The translations under genes were made by a program, and so were the position numbers. DNA of 64,000 nt, from assembly GCA_001709035.1 (NCBI GenBank), contig LVKA01000008.1:1116001-1180000 (forward strand), written 5' to 3'. Source of the stretch: Candidatus Thiodiazotropha endoloripes (GTDB lineage Bacteria > Pseudomonadota > Gammaproteobacteria > Chromatiales > Chromatiaceae). This document shows, one piece after another, positions 36,044 through 44,447 of this stretch (positions are counted from its first letter, which is position 1; every line of letters begins with the position of its first letter). Below the pieces are notes generated by a model. It had not been told where the DNA came from. It ran no database searches and saw nothing but the letters and a program-made list of their open reading frames with translations.

Positions 36044-37237
36044 TCACTCTCCCGCACAATGGACGGCCGCTTGTGCGAACACGCTCTTCATGTTGTAACC
36101 GGATTTGAAACTGCTGGTAATTTCGGCGATCTTGCTGCGGTCCGCACTGTCCACCGGTGCACGCAGACAGACCGCCTGAAATGCCTTGGTGACCTGGCAC
36201 TCGGCAAACGCGTCGCTGTTGGCCAGCTCCTCGCCCATCGACTTGGCGCCGAAACCGGTACCCGGCAGGCTGCTGTCCCAGCCCAGGCTGGCATTTGGCC
36301 CCTCCCGCCAGTAGTTATCCCAGCGATCGTCCGGTGTGGCATAACCATCTTTGAATACTGAGCTGTTGATCAGAAACTTAGGCTGAACGCTGCCCGGGGT
36401 ATAGGCCAGAGCGCCGGTCTCCGGATCATCGGTATATTCAAAGTTGTAGTAGGCGTAGGCCTGTCCGAGGGGTTCCATACCGGCGTGGCAGCCGACACAG
36501 TTGTTAAAATAGACGCGGCTGTCACCACCTGGACTGCGCGATGCGTCCTGGCGTACACGGTCACTGGGGCGAGTTGGATCCTTGATCAGCTCCAGGTCCT
36601 TGCACAGATGGTTGAGCATGGTGAAGCGGAACATGCCCCGGTTGGTGCCATCGATGAAAAAGGCTCGCGCCGAGGCGCGGGTAGTGGTCACCCCAGCGGT
36701 GCCTTCAGGCGGCAGACCGGTGACACTCGATTGGGTGTTTTGCTGTAACACCTGTTTCAGATCGAGGCCCTGGTTTTCCATCGTCTCATAGTGATCGTTG
36801 TTACTGTTGGAGTAGGCTGGGGAGTTGCTGCCTGTGTAGATGATGTCCGCAGAGAGCAGCTGATTGAACGGTACCTCGTCGCGTACCATGCCGATCACGG
36901 TCGCCGTGTAGTCATTCAGGGGAGCAAAAGGGGTCTGGTCCTCATTGGTCCAGGGGGTCGCCCAGTTTTTCAGGGTAACGTTATAAAAACCCGGGTGTTC
37001 AATCGCCAACATGGCGGCGGCGAGCGGATCGTTGTTGTTATCGATCTCGTCGACCATTTGTGCCAGGGTATCGGCACTCGGGGGAACCCCGGCGATGCGA
37101 TCATGCATACGCTTTGCCTGTTCCCTGGGGCCGGAGACTGCCGGCATCATCGTGCTTAGCGTCAGAATCAACGCAACCACCTTTACCGATGTTGTTGTAA
37201 AGTTTTTTCGAGCCGCAGATGGGTGTGTTTCCGACAT
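36044..37237 (-). CDS. Exported single-haem cytochrome-like protein
   Basis: A 397-residue protein with an N-terminal hydrophobic signal (VVALILTLSTMMPAVSG). It has one haem-binding motif, CVGCHAGMEPLG (about residue 246), whose distal Met may be the second ligand; this form is seen in DUF1588/DUF1592-type planctomycete cytochrome proteins. First gene of the minus-strand operon (gap 3 bp to the LamG lipoprotein). It faces the divergent HzsA-like operon across a 288-bp promoter region, suggesting joint control. Confidence 0.78.
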   Translation of the reverse strand: MSETHPSAARKNFTTTSVKVVALILTLSTMMPAVSGPREQAKRMHDRIAGVPPSADTLAQMVDEIDNNNDPLAAAMLAIEHPGFYNVTLKNWATPWTNEDQTPFAPLNDYTATVIGMVRDEVPFNQLLSADIIYTGSNSPAYSNSNNDHYETMENQGLDLKQVLQQNTQSSVTGLPPEGTAGVTTTRASARAFFIDGTNRGMFRFTMLNHLCKDLELIKDPTRPSDRVRQDASRSPGGDSRVYFNNCVGCHAGMEPLGQAYAYYNFEYTDDPETGALAYTPGSVQPKFLINSSVFKDGYATPDDRWDNYWREGPNASLGWDSSLPGTGFGAKSMGEELANSDAFAECQVTKAFQAVCLRAPVDSADRSKIAEITSSFKSGYNMKSVFAQAAVHCAGE

Positions 37238-37525
37238 ATTGACTTGCCCCTAAATCCCTATTCTCTACACCGACGGCTGAATGCTCGGTCGGCTGAATGC
37301 AACGCTTTCCCTTCCTTCTATATCAGGGGCTGTTTTTGTCAATCCTAAGTCGCGGATTCGTGAACACTGTTTCTCCAGGTTGTGAACTTGAGCACTGATT
37401 GGGGTTTTCGATGAGGTAGACTCTCAAGTCCATGATTTTATTAGTCGATAGCAGAATTCAACTCTATCCAAAAGAGACCTCTGTCCGAGCTGCGACAATC
37501 ATTTTTTAAGGGAACGGACTGTTTA
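37238..37525. promoter_or_regulatory. Divergent promoter region between the two haem-protein operons
   Basis: 288 bases separate two divergent operons of exported redox proteins. It contains an 11-bp direct repeat, CGGCTGAATGC, at 37274-37284 and 37290-37300, a 16-bp period that could be a regulator binding site on one face of the helix and a half. No clear -35/-10 pair was identified. No ORF. Confidence 0.4.
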
Positions 37526-40165
37526 ATGAGACCAGTGAAATCCAAGCGGCTATTGAGTCCTCTGTTAGTGCTCTCAATGGTCATTTTGCTGTTCGGTTGC
37601 GGTGGCGGTGACAGTCAGGATCCAGACCCGGTGGTGGTCGACTATCCGGTCGCCTACGTCAAACGGCCGATCACGGAGGAGAGCACAACCGATATCCGGC
37701 TCAGTCAGGCCACCGAGACGGGTGGGGATCTCTACCTGAAAGACAATGCCTCTGCCGGGGCGGATGAGATCAATCTGACCGGAAATGTGACCGGCGGTGA
37801 AGGGGATGTACGGGATGTCTCGGTCTCATTTGATGGCATGAAACTGCTGTTCTCCCTGAGACTGCCGTTGATTGAGGATGCGGAGCCTGAGGATCAGCCC
37901 ACCTGGAATGTCTGGGAGTACGATATCCCGGCGGCACAACTGAGACGGGTGATTGTCTCCGATATCACGGCAGAGGATGGGCACGACCGTTTTCCCCACT
38001 ACCTGCCCGACGGACGCATCGTCTTCTCCTCGACCCGTCAGCGGCAGGCCAAGGCGCGTCTGCTGGATGAGGGCAAGCCACAATATCTGGCGATGGAACG
38101 GGCGGTGAATGAGCCGGCGATGGTGCTGCATGTGATGAATGCTGACGGTACCGACATCAACCAGATCTCATTCAACCGCAGTCATGACTTCTCACCCACG
38201 GTGATCTCCAGCGGCAAGATCGTATTCAGTCGTTGGGACAATGCGGACGGCAACAATGCGATTCACCTCTATCGCATCAACCCGGATGGTACCGAGCTGG
38301 AACTGCTGTATGGTCTGAACAGTCACGACACCGGTACCGACGGCAGCACCATTCAGTTCATGCGCCCCCAGGAGATGCCGGATGGCCGGATCCTTACGCT
38401 GATCCAACCTTTCGACGGAACCCAGGAGGGTGGGGCGCTGATCTTCATCGATGCCGAGACCTATATCGATAACGAACAGCCAACCTGGGACAACCAGGGG
38501 ATGACCGGGCCTGCCCAGAGCAATGCCACAAACCACGAAATTCCCACCGATGGTACGATCACCATGGGCGGACAGCTACGCAGTGCCCACCCCTTGTTCG
38601 ACAACACCGACCGGTTGCTGATCAGCTGGAGCCCCTGCCGTGTGATCGAGGATGAACGCATCGTTCCCTGCAACGATGAACGATTGGCCGATCCGGCCGT
38701 TGAGCAGGCGCCTCCCCTCTACAGCCTGTTCATCTACGATCCGTCGAAACAGACCCAACTGCCGATCGTGAAACCTCAGGAAGGGGTTATCTACAGCGAC
38801 GTGGTTGTGGCGGTTGAGCGTTCCGAGCCGCTGATCATCCATGACAAGACAGCCGGTATCGATCTGGATCCGACTCTGGTATCTGAGAAGGCGGGTCTAT
38901 TACGTATCCGCAGTGTTTATGACCTGGATGGTGTGGATAGCGCAGAGCCGGATATCGCTACCCTGTCCGACCCCACGCTGACCAGTGCCGACAATCGGCC
39001 GGCCCGCTTTCTGCGCCTGATCAAGCAGGTTACCCTGCCAGACGACGATGTGCTTGAGTTCTCCAACTCCGCCTTCGGCGCCACGGCTCAGTTCGGCATG
39101 CGTGAAGTGCTGGGCTATGCACCGATCGATCCCGATGGGTCGGTACAGGTCAAAGTCCCGGCCAATGTACCGGTCAGCTTCAGCGTACTCGACGCAGACG
39201 GTCGGCGTACCGGCGAGGTGCACAGTTTCTGGTTGCAGTTCAGGCCAGGTGAGGTGATCGAATGCGGCGGTTGCCATGCCGGCGACAGTCCACTGGCTCA
39301 TGGTCGTCTGACGGCGGCGCCACCCAGTGTGAACAGCGGCAGCCTGGAGACCGGACAGCCCTTCCCCAATACCAATCCGGAACTCTGGACCGATGTGGGC
39401 GAGACCATGGCTCAGACCCGCAATCGTCTGCAGTGTAGGGCCGGCTCCTGTGATCCGGAGTTGGATCTGGTGTTTGAGGATGTCTGGAGTGATCCTGCGA
39501 TGCGCCAGCCCGATTCGCCATTCACCTATCGGTACGCCGATCTGGACACTCCGAATCCACTCAATGATGCGCTCTGCACCTCCAGTTGGAATGAGCTGTG
39601 CCGTGCCATGATCCATTATGAGCGGCACATCCATCCGCTCTGGTCTCTATCCCGGCTGATACTGGACAATGAAGGGAATACCCTTGAGGATCGTACCTGC
39701 AATGTCTGTCACGATACGGACGATGCCGGCGAAACCGTGGTGCCCGATGCCCAGCTCGATCTGAGTGACGGCCCATCTGAAGATGAACCGGAACACTTCA
39801 GTGCCTATCGGGAGCTGCTGTTTGCCGATAACATGCAGGAGGTCGTGGATGGCCTGCTGGTGGATATATTGGTGCCTGCGGTGGACGAGAACGGAAATCA
39901 GCTGTTTGAAACGGATGAAAACGGGGAGCTGGTTCTTGATGGTGAGGGAAATCCGATCCCTCTGCCCGATGTTCCGGTGCCGGTGCCTGGCGGGGCCTCG
40001 ATGGTTGCGGGTTCTGCCAACGACAGCCGCTTTACCGAGGTTTTTGAAGTGGGTGGCGCGCATGCGGGCTATCTCACGGATGCGGAACTGAAACTGATCT
40101 ATGAGTGGCTGGATATCGGTGCGCAGTACTTCAATGATCCATTCCTTGCACCTGCGGATGACTGA
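37526..40165 (+). CDS. HzsA-like lipoprotein with beta-propeller and two haem motifs
   Basis: An 879-residue lipoprotein (lipobox ILLFGC followed by GGGDSQ). The N-terminal part has TolB/PD40-like propeller repeats (HYLPDGRIVFSSTRQ, GKIVFSRWDN, MRPQEMPDGRILTLIQPF). C-terminal CxxCH motifs are CGGCH (residue 580) and CNVCH (residue 725). Order and spacing match the alpha subunit of hydrazine synthase and its widespread relatives. There is no hydrazine synthase beta/gamma gene nearby, so anammox chemistry is not implied. It heads a plus-strand operon with two beta-barrels, a TlpA-like protein and DUF4266/DUF3570-type proteins, and probably donates or accepts electrons at the cell surface. Start ATG 37526 follows AAGGGAAC about 12 nt upstream. 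Confidence 0.8.
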   Translation: MRPVKSKRLLSPLLVLSMVILLFGCGGGDSQDPDPVVVDYPVAYVKRPITEESTTDIRLSQATETGGDLYLKDNASAGADEINLTGNVTGGEGDVRDVSVSFDGMKLLFSLRLPLIEDAEPEDQPTWNVWEYDIPAAQLRRVIVSDITAEDGHDRFPHYLPDGRIVFSSTRQRQAKARLLDEGKPQYLAMERAVNEPAMVLHVMNADGTDINQISFNRSHDFSPTVISSGKIVFSRWDNADGNNAIHLYRINPDGTELELLYGLNSHDTGTDGSTIQFMRPQEMPDGRILTLIQPFDGTQEGGALIFIDAETYIDNEQPTWDNQGMTGPAQSNATNHEIPTDGTITMGGQLRSAHPLFDNTDRLLISWSPCRVIEDERIVPCNDERLADPAVEQAPPLYSLFIYDPSKQTQLPIVKPQEGVIYSDVVVAVERSEPLIIHDKTAGIDLDPTLVSEKAGLLRIRSVYDLDGVDSAEPDIATLSDPTLTSADNRPARFLRLIKQVTLPDDDVLEFSNSAFGATAQFGMREVLGYAPIDPDGSVQVKVPANVPVSFSVLDADGRRTGEVHSFWLQFRPGEVIECGGCHAGDSPLAHGRLTAAPPSVNSGSLETGQPFPNTNPELWTDVGETMAQTRNRLQCRAGSCDPELDLVFEDVWSDPAMRQPDSPFTYRYADLDTPNPLNDALCTSSWNELCRAMIHYERHIHPLWSLSRLILDNEGNTLEDRTCNVCHDTDDAGETVVPDAQLDLSDGPSEDEPEHFSAYRELLFADNMQEVVDGLLVDILVPAVDENGNQLFETDENGELVLDGEGNPIPLPDVPVPVPGGASMVAGSANDSRFTEVFEVGGAHAGYLTDAELKLIYEWLDIGAQYFNDPFLAPADD

Positions 40166-40168
40166 CGC

Positions 40169-40924
40169 TTGAGACGGTTTAGTAAAATTCCATTGCGCAT
40201 CGGCGGGCTGCTGCTCGGGCTATTGCTTTCCTGGCCAATGCTGGCGGAAGAGACACCGATGCGGGTACAGGTCTTTGCCCCTTTTATCGAGATGCATACC
40301 GGTCCAGGAGCGGTCTATCCTGTCCACCATGTGGCCGAACGGGATGAGTGGGTGGTGATTCACAAGCGTCGCACCGACTGGTTTCTGGTGGAGACCCGCA
40401 GAGGCAAGCAGGGTTGGGTGGCGATCGATGAGATGCGCCAGACCCGCCTGGAGGATGGTACCCCTTTACCGTTGACGGCCTACTCCGAGAAAGATTTTCG
40501 TGATCGTACCTGGGAGTTCAGTTTCTACGGCGGTGACATGGAAGGTGCGGCCCTGCTGGGACTCTACGCGGGTTATGCCTTTAACGAGAATCTTTCCACC
40601 GAGGTCAGCTTCTCCCAGGCGCTCGGGGACTTCTCCAGTGAGTATCTGTTTGATGTCAATCTGGTGTCCCAGCCCTTTCCGGAGTGGACATTCAGCCCCT
40701 TCTTCACCCTTGGCGGTGGTGTGATCCGCACCAACCCAAACGCTACCCTGGTGGAGACTGAGGACCGTACAGACACTACCGCCCATGTGGGTGCCGGATT
40801 GAAGGTCTATATGACCAGGCGTTTCTTCCTTCGCGGGGAGTTTCGTCACTATGCCGTATTTACCAGTCGTGATGAGAATGAGGATTTTGACCAGTGGAAA
40901 ATCGGACTCGGTTTCTTTTTCTGA
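40169..40924 (+). CDS. SH3 domain plus outer-membrane beta-barrel protein
   Basis: A 251-residue protein starting with TTG three bases after the previous stop, so translation is likely coupled. A signal peptide (IGGLLLGLLLSWPMLAEE) is followed by a bacterial SH3 domain (about 30-85: FIEMHTGPGAVYPV, GKQGWVAI) and an eight-stranded-type beta-barrel (about 110-251) ending in the outer-membrane signature GLGFFF. The SH3 part probably faces the periplasm and the barrel sits in the outer membrane. Confidence 0.8.
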   Translation: MRRFSKIPLRIGGLLLGLLLSWPMLAEETPMRVQVFAPFIEMHTGPGAVYPVHHVAERDEWVVIHKRRTDWFLVETRRGKQGWVAIDEMRQTRLEDGTPLPLTAYSEKDFRDRTWEFSFYGGDMEGAALLGLYAGYAFNENLSTEVSFSQALGDFSSEYLFDVNLVSQPFPEWTFSPFFTLGGGVIRTNPNATLVETEDRTDTTAHVGAGLKVYMTRRFFLRGEFRHYAVFTSRDENEDFDQWKIGLGFFF

Positions 40925-41559
40925 GTACAGCAGCCCTGCTGGGTCTGTTTAACCTCTCTACCGGCCAGGCGGAGGAGCAGCTGCTTGGCGAAAACCTGCG
41001 TGAAGAGTTGCTGGTGGAGCCCGAGATCGCCCGTCGGGAGATCACCGAACCCAATTTCGATGAAGAGGATTTTGAGATCGGAGTGTATGCCGGGCTGATG
41101 AACATCGAGGATTTCGGTACCAGCGCCGCCTATGGTTTGCGGCTCGCCTATCATGGTACGGAGTCGATCTTTCTTGAGGCGGCCATTGGCACTTCCGAAG
41201 CCAACGAAACCAGTTATGAGCAATTGAGCGGCGATGTTCAGCTGCTCACCGACAGTGAGCGTCGCTTTACCTATTACAATCTCTCCGCCGGTTACAATAT
41301 TCTACCCGGAGAGGTATTTCTCGGCGGCAAGTATGCCTATAACAGTCAGTTCTATCTGATTGGCGGGATCGGCACGACACGCTTTGCCGGGGATGATGAA
41401 TTCACTGTGAATGTGGGTGCAGGCTATCGCTTGCTGATTAATGATTGGCTGACCATCCATCTCGATGCCAGGGATCACATGTTCGAATCGGATTTGCTCG
41501 GCGAGAGCAAAACCACCCATAACTTCGAACTCACCGGTAGCCTGAGCTTTTTCTTTTGA
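40894..41559 (+). CDS. Outer-membrane beta-barrel protein
   Basis: A 221-residue protein from a GTG inside the 3' end of the previous gene (31-bp overlap in another frame). No later start would keep the signal peptide (LFLSTAALLGLFNLSTGQAEE). A short acidic linker precedes a beta-barrel of about 160 residues ending SLSFFF. It appears to be a diverged tandem relative of the upstream barrel. The large overlap is unusual and suggests obligate co-expression. Confidence 0.78.
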   Translation: MENRTRFLFLSTAALLGLFNLSTGQAEEQLLGENLREELLVEPEIARREITEPNFDEEDFEIGVYAGLMNIEDFGTSAAYGLRLAYHGTESIFLEAAIGTSEANETSYEQLSGDVQLLTDSERRFTYYNLSAGYNILPGEVFLGGKYAYNSQFYLIGGIGTTRFAGDDEFTVNVGAGYRLLINDWLTIHLDARDHMFESDLLGESKTTHNFELTGSLSFFF

Positions 41560-41571
41560 GGTATAGATAAC

Positions 41572-42090
41572 GTGAAGATGAACTCCTTGCTGTTGAAGCG
41601 AATCTTGAAATCCACCCTGCTGCTTGGTCTGCTGACCAGCTTCACGGTTTCACTCGCCGCCACGGGCGACACCACCCCGGCACCGGACTTCACCCTGAAG
41701 AGCCGTAGTGGGGAGAACATCAAACTGAGTGAACTGCGGGGCAATGTGGTGATGGTCAATTTCTGGGCCTCCTGGTGCGGTCCATGCCGTCAGGAGATGC
41801 CTTTGTTGCAACAGCTCTATGATCGCTACCAGGGGATGGGATTCACCCTGCTTGGGGTCAATGTGGATGAGCAGCCAGCCGCAGCACAGAAGATGCTGAA
41901 AGAGATTCCGGTCGACTTCCCGATCCTCTACGACAGCAGCAACCAAGTGAGTAAACAGTATCAGGTGAAAGCGATGCCCAGCACCTTTATGGTGGACCGG
42001 GATGGCAACATCCGGCATCTGCATCAAGGTTACAAACCTGGATACGAAGATGACTATCAGCAGCAGATCCGGGCATTGCTGAAAGAGTGA
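41572..42090 (+). CDS. TlpA/ResA-like thiol:disulfide protein
   Basis: A 172-residue exported thioredoxin-fold protein: hydrophobic signal (LLGLLTSFTVSLAA), entry motif PAPDFTLKS, the redox site WCGPC, and the cis-Pro region KAMPSTFMVDRDG. A GTG at 41572 has GAGG 10 nt upstream; an ATG at 41578 is the alternative. Periplasmic reductants of this type keep CxxCH cysteines reduced for haem attachment, which fits the haem proteins of this cluster. Its stop overlaps the upstream region of the DUF4266-type gene. Confidence 0.9.
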   Translation: MKMNSLLLKRILKSTLLLGLLTSFTVSLAATGDTTPAPDFTLKSRSGENIKLSELRGNVVMVNFWASWCGPCRQEMPLLQQLYDRYQGMGFTLLGVNVDEQPAAAQKMLKEIPVDFPILYDSSNQVSKQYQVKAMPSTFMVDRDGNIRHLHQGYKPGYEDDYQQQIRALLKE

Positions 42091-42101
42091 GGCAAGTTGT
42101 C

Positions 42102-42326
42102 ATGTTAACCAATCATCGTCTGCTGCCGGTTTTGCTTCTGCTGGCGCTCAGCGGATGCAGTATCGAGCCTTGGGTGCAACCCTATGAACGGGCGCGCCTG
42201 GCGGATCCGATCATGAGCTTCGAGCGGGATCCGGTAGCCAACGGATTCCGTCACCATGTCTACCAGACCAGAGAGGCGGCCCGTGGCGCCGAAGGTGGTG
42301 GAGGAGGCGGCTGTGGCTGTAATTAA
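42102..42326 (+). CDS. DUF4266-like small lipoprotein
   Basis: A 74-residue lipoprotein: signal with lipobox LALSGC, then the conserved WVQPYERARLADPIM and a C-terminal run of glycines ending GCGCN. The ATG at 42102 has GAGG about 9 nt upstream; an upstream GTG at 42087 overlaps the TlpA stop. DUF4266 genes typically sit next to DUF3570 genes, as here. The YERARLADPIMxF pattern is the family core. Function unknown; the Gly/Cys tail may bind metal or take part in disulfides. Confidence 0.82.
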   Translation: MLTNHRLLPVLLLLALSGCSIEPWVQPYERARLADPIMSFERDPVANGFRHHVYQTREAARGAEGGGGGGCGCN

Positions 42327-43497
42327 GCCTCGTGCGCTGACACAAAGGATCGCTTCGCTGCTCTCTTCCGGTCGTCTCTGGCTGCTGCTGATGCTGGTGT
42401 CTCTGCCCGGATTCAGTCTGTTTGCCACGGTCCTGCCGGAGGATCGGGCCGACGTCATGTACCACCGTTACGATGGAGGCGGTGTCGAGGTGGATGGTCC
42501 CTCGATCCTGGTGCGTAAATCGGTGATGGATACGGTTTCATTGAGCGCCAACTACTATGTGGACTCGATCTCCAGTGCCTCTGTGGATGTGGTCTCCACC
42601 GCTTCGCCTTACACCGAAGAGCGCACCGAGAGCAGCCTCTCACTGGACTATCTGCACAACAAAACCCTGATGAGTCTGGCGTTGACCAAAAGTGACGAGA
42701 GCGACTATCTCTCCGAGACCGGCAGCGTCAGCATCAGCCATGACATGTTCGGCGATCTGACCACTGTCTCCCTGGGCTACTCGGTTGGCAATGACGATAT
42801 CAGTCGTAATGGGGATGCGGATTTCGGTGATCAGGTGAAACGCCAGAACTACCGGGTAAGCCTGAGTCAGATCTTGACCAAGAACACGATTCTGGGGGTT
42901 GGTTGGGAGACCATCACCGATGAGGGTTTTCTCAACAACCCCTATCGCTCCTATCGTTATCTGGATCCCCTGGCCGGGAATGGCTTCAGCTATCTGCCGG
43001 AGGTCTATCCACGTACCAGAACCAGCAACGCGCTGGCATTCAGGTTGAAATACTACCTGCCGTATCGGGCGGCTCTGAGCAGTGAGTATCGCTACTTCAA
43101 CGATACCTGGGGTATTGACGCCAACAATTTCGAGCTGGCCTATACCCACCCATTCAGGGAGAAGTGGATCTTCGATATTCGCTACCGCTACTACACACAG
43201 GATGGGGCCGATTTCTACAGTGATCTGTTCTCCCGGCGCGCCCCCCAGACCTACCTGGCGCGGGATAAAGAGTTGAGCAGTTTTCAGAGCCATACCCTGG
43301 GGCTGGCGATGAGCTATGAGATCAAACCGGGCTTCCTGCAGTTCGTCGATCGCGGCACACTCAATCTGGCCTATGACTACATCCGCTTCAACTACGACGA
43401 TTTCCGCGACCTGACCCGGGGTGGGGTAGTCGGCGAAGAGCCCTTCTACTCCTTCTCCGCCAATGTGATCAAGGCTTATGTCTCGATCTGGTACTGA
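42313..43497 (+). CDS. DUF3570-like outer-membrane beta-barrel
   Basis: A 394-residue protein with a signal-like hydrophobic stretch (LWLLLMLVSLPGFSLFA) and a mature part full of alternating aromatic strands (YHRYDGGGVEVDGPSILV at the start; ending FSANVIKAYVSIWY) as in outer-membrane barrels. I place the start at the GTG 42313 with GGAGG 8 nt upstream, overlapping the DUF4266 gene by 14 bp; an ATG at 42256 would add an odd extension. Last gene of the HzsA-like operon. Pairs with the DUF4266-type lipoprotein by family association. Confidence 0.8.
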   Translation: MAVIKPRALTQRIASLLSSGRLWLLLMLVSLPGFSLFATVLPEDRADVMYHRYDGGGVEVDGPSILVRKSVMDTVSLSANYYVDSISSASVDVVSTASPYTEERTESSLSLDYLHNKTLMSLALTKSDESDYLSETGSVSISHDMFGDLTTVSLGYSVGNDDISRNGDADFGDQVKRQNYRVSLSQILTKNTILGVGWETITDEGFLNNPYRSYRYLDPLAGNGFSYLPEVYPRTRTSNALAFRLKYYLPYRAALSSEYRYFNDTWGIDANNFELAYTHPFREKWIFDIRYRYYTQDGADFYSDLFSRRAPQTYLARDKELSSFQSHTLGLAMSYEIKPGFLQFVDRGTLNLAYDYIRFNYDDFRDLTRGGVVGEEPFYSFSANVIKAYVSIWY

Positions 43498-44039
43498 TAC
43501 CTGAATCAATTGGGTGCGGCTCTGCCGCACTTCCAGTCCGGCTTCAGCCACGATCGTTTAAAGGGATTGGCCTACAGTTTGTCAGAGAATAAACCGCAAA
43601 TGAACGCGAATCACCGTAAAATGTCGCGAATAGTCGTAGGGTGGGGCCCTGCCCCACCATGAGAGGCAAAAGAACCGCAAGTTTTTTCCGGTTTTAACCA
43701 TTTCGGTGGGGCTGGGCCCCACCCTACGATTGGGGGAGAGGGCTTTTGATACTGATATCAAGGATGATTGTGAGTAAACGGACCGCAATGATTTGATCCA
43801 GGTTTAACACTGTTATATTCAGCTTACCGGTCTCTGTCGGTTCAATGTAAACACCTCATCATCTGATTCATCAACTTCCCCGCAAGATGAGAGTAGGATC
43901 TGAAAACGGTAATCAAAACCCTGCAACCCCTGATTCTTGCACGCTTCTGTGTCATAATCGGCGGCTGAATTTTTCTGCCCGGTGCAGCCACAACTGAGCT
44001 GGGCTGACTTTTTATATCCCCATTGAGAGGTTGATAGCG
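43498..44039. other. Intergenic region before yajC with repeat element
   Basis: About 540 bases without a credible gene. It holds the second GGTGGGGC palindromic element at 43634-43729. The promoter of yajC-secD-secF should lie in the right part; CATAAT near 43953 is a possible -10 box but no matching -35 stands out. Confidence 0.45.
43634..43729. repeat. GGTGGGGC inverted repeat, copy 2
   Basis: Arms 43634-43658 and 43705-43729 are reverse complements with only one mismatch in 25 bp; the loop is 46 nt. The arm core TAGGGTGGGGCC is shared with the element at 14759-14820, so both belong to one repeat family. Each arm also contains a small internal palindrome. Confidence 0.85.
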
Positions 44040-44372
44040 ATGAGTTTCTTTATTTCCGATGCCATGGCGGAAGCGGCACCCGCCGCCGGTCAGGCTGATG
44101 CGATTACCGGTTTACTGCCATTGGTGATCTTTGGCGCGGTGCTCTATTTCCTGATGATTCGTCCCCAAATCAAACGTCAAAAAGAGCACAAAAAGCTGGT
44201 TGAAAGTCTGTCGAAAGGGGATGAAGTGGTAACCGCTGGCGGCGTAGCCGGAAAGATTTCCGATCTGGGTGAGAACTTTATCCTGGTCGAAATCTCTGAA
44301 GGCACTGAGGTCAAGGTCCGCCGCTCGGCTGTGGAGACCGTAATGCCCAAGGGGTCACTGAAAGAGCTCTAG
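44040..44372 (+). CDS. yajC: Preprotein translocase subunit YajC
   Basis: A 110-residue inner-membrane protein with one helix (LLPLVIFGAVLYFLMIRPQ), the KRQKEHKKLVESL segment and GDEVVTAGGVAGKI. It forms a subcomplex with SecD and SecF. The ATG at 44040 follows GAGAGG about 9 nt upstream and precedes the family's N-terminal pattern; a TTG at 44031 is unlikely. Normally follows tgt directly, but here a large block intervenes. Confidence 0.96.
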   Translation: MSFFISDAMAEAAPAAGQADAITGLLPLVIFGAVLYFLMIRPQIKRQKEHKKLVESLSKGDEVVTAGGVAGKISDLGENFILVEISEGTEVKVRRSAVETVMPKGSLKEL

Positions 44373-44447
44373 TCCTCCTCAGGCAAGCGGGGGCAGCCTC
44401 TGCGGGTTGCCCATTTATTGATGGTTAAACTGAATTAGAAAAACACA

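Noticed and set aside
38900-39634. 244-codon ORF antisense to the HzsA-like gene
   Set aside because: Same reason; the plus-strand frame has haem motifs and clear family patterns.
42640-43551. 303-codon ORF antisense to the DUF3570-like gene
   Set aside because: It is a shadow frame of a strongly supported beta-barrel gene and its composition is not protein-like.
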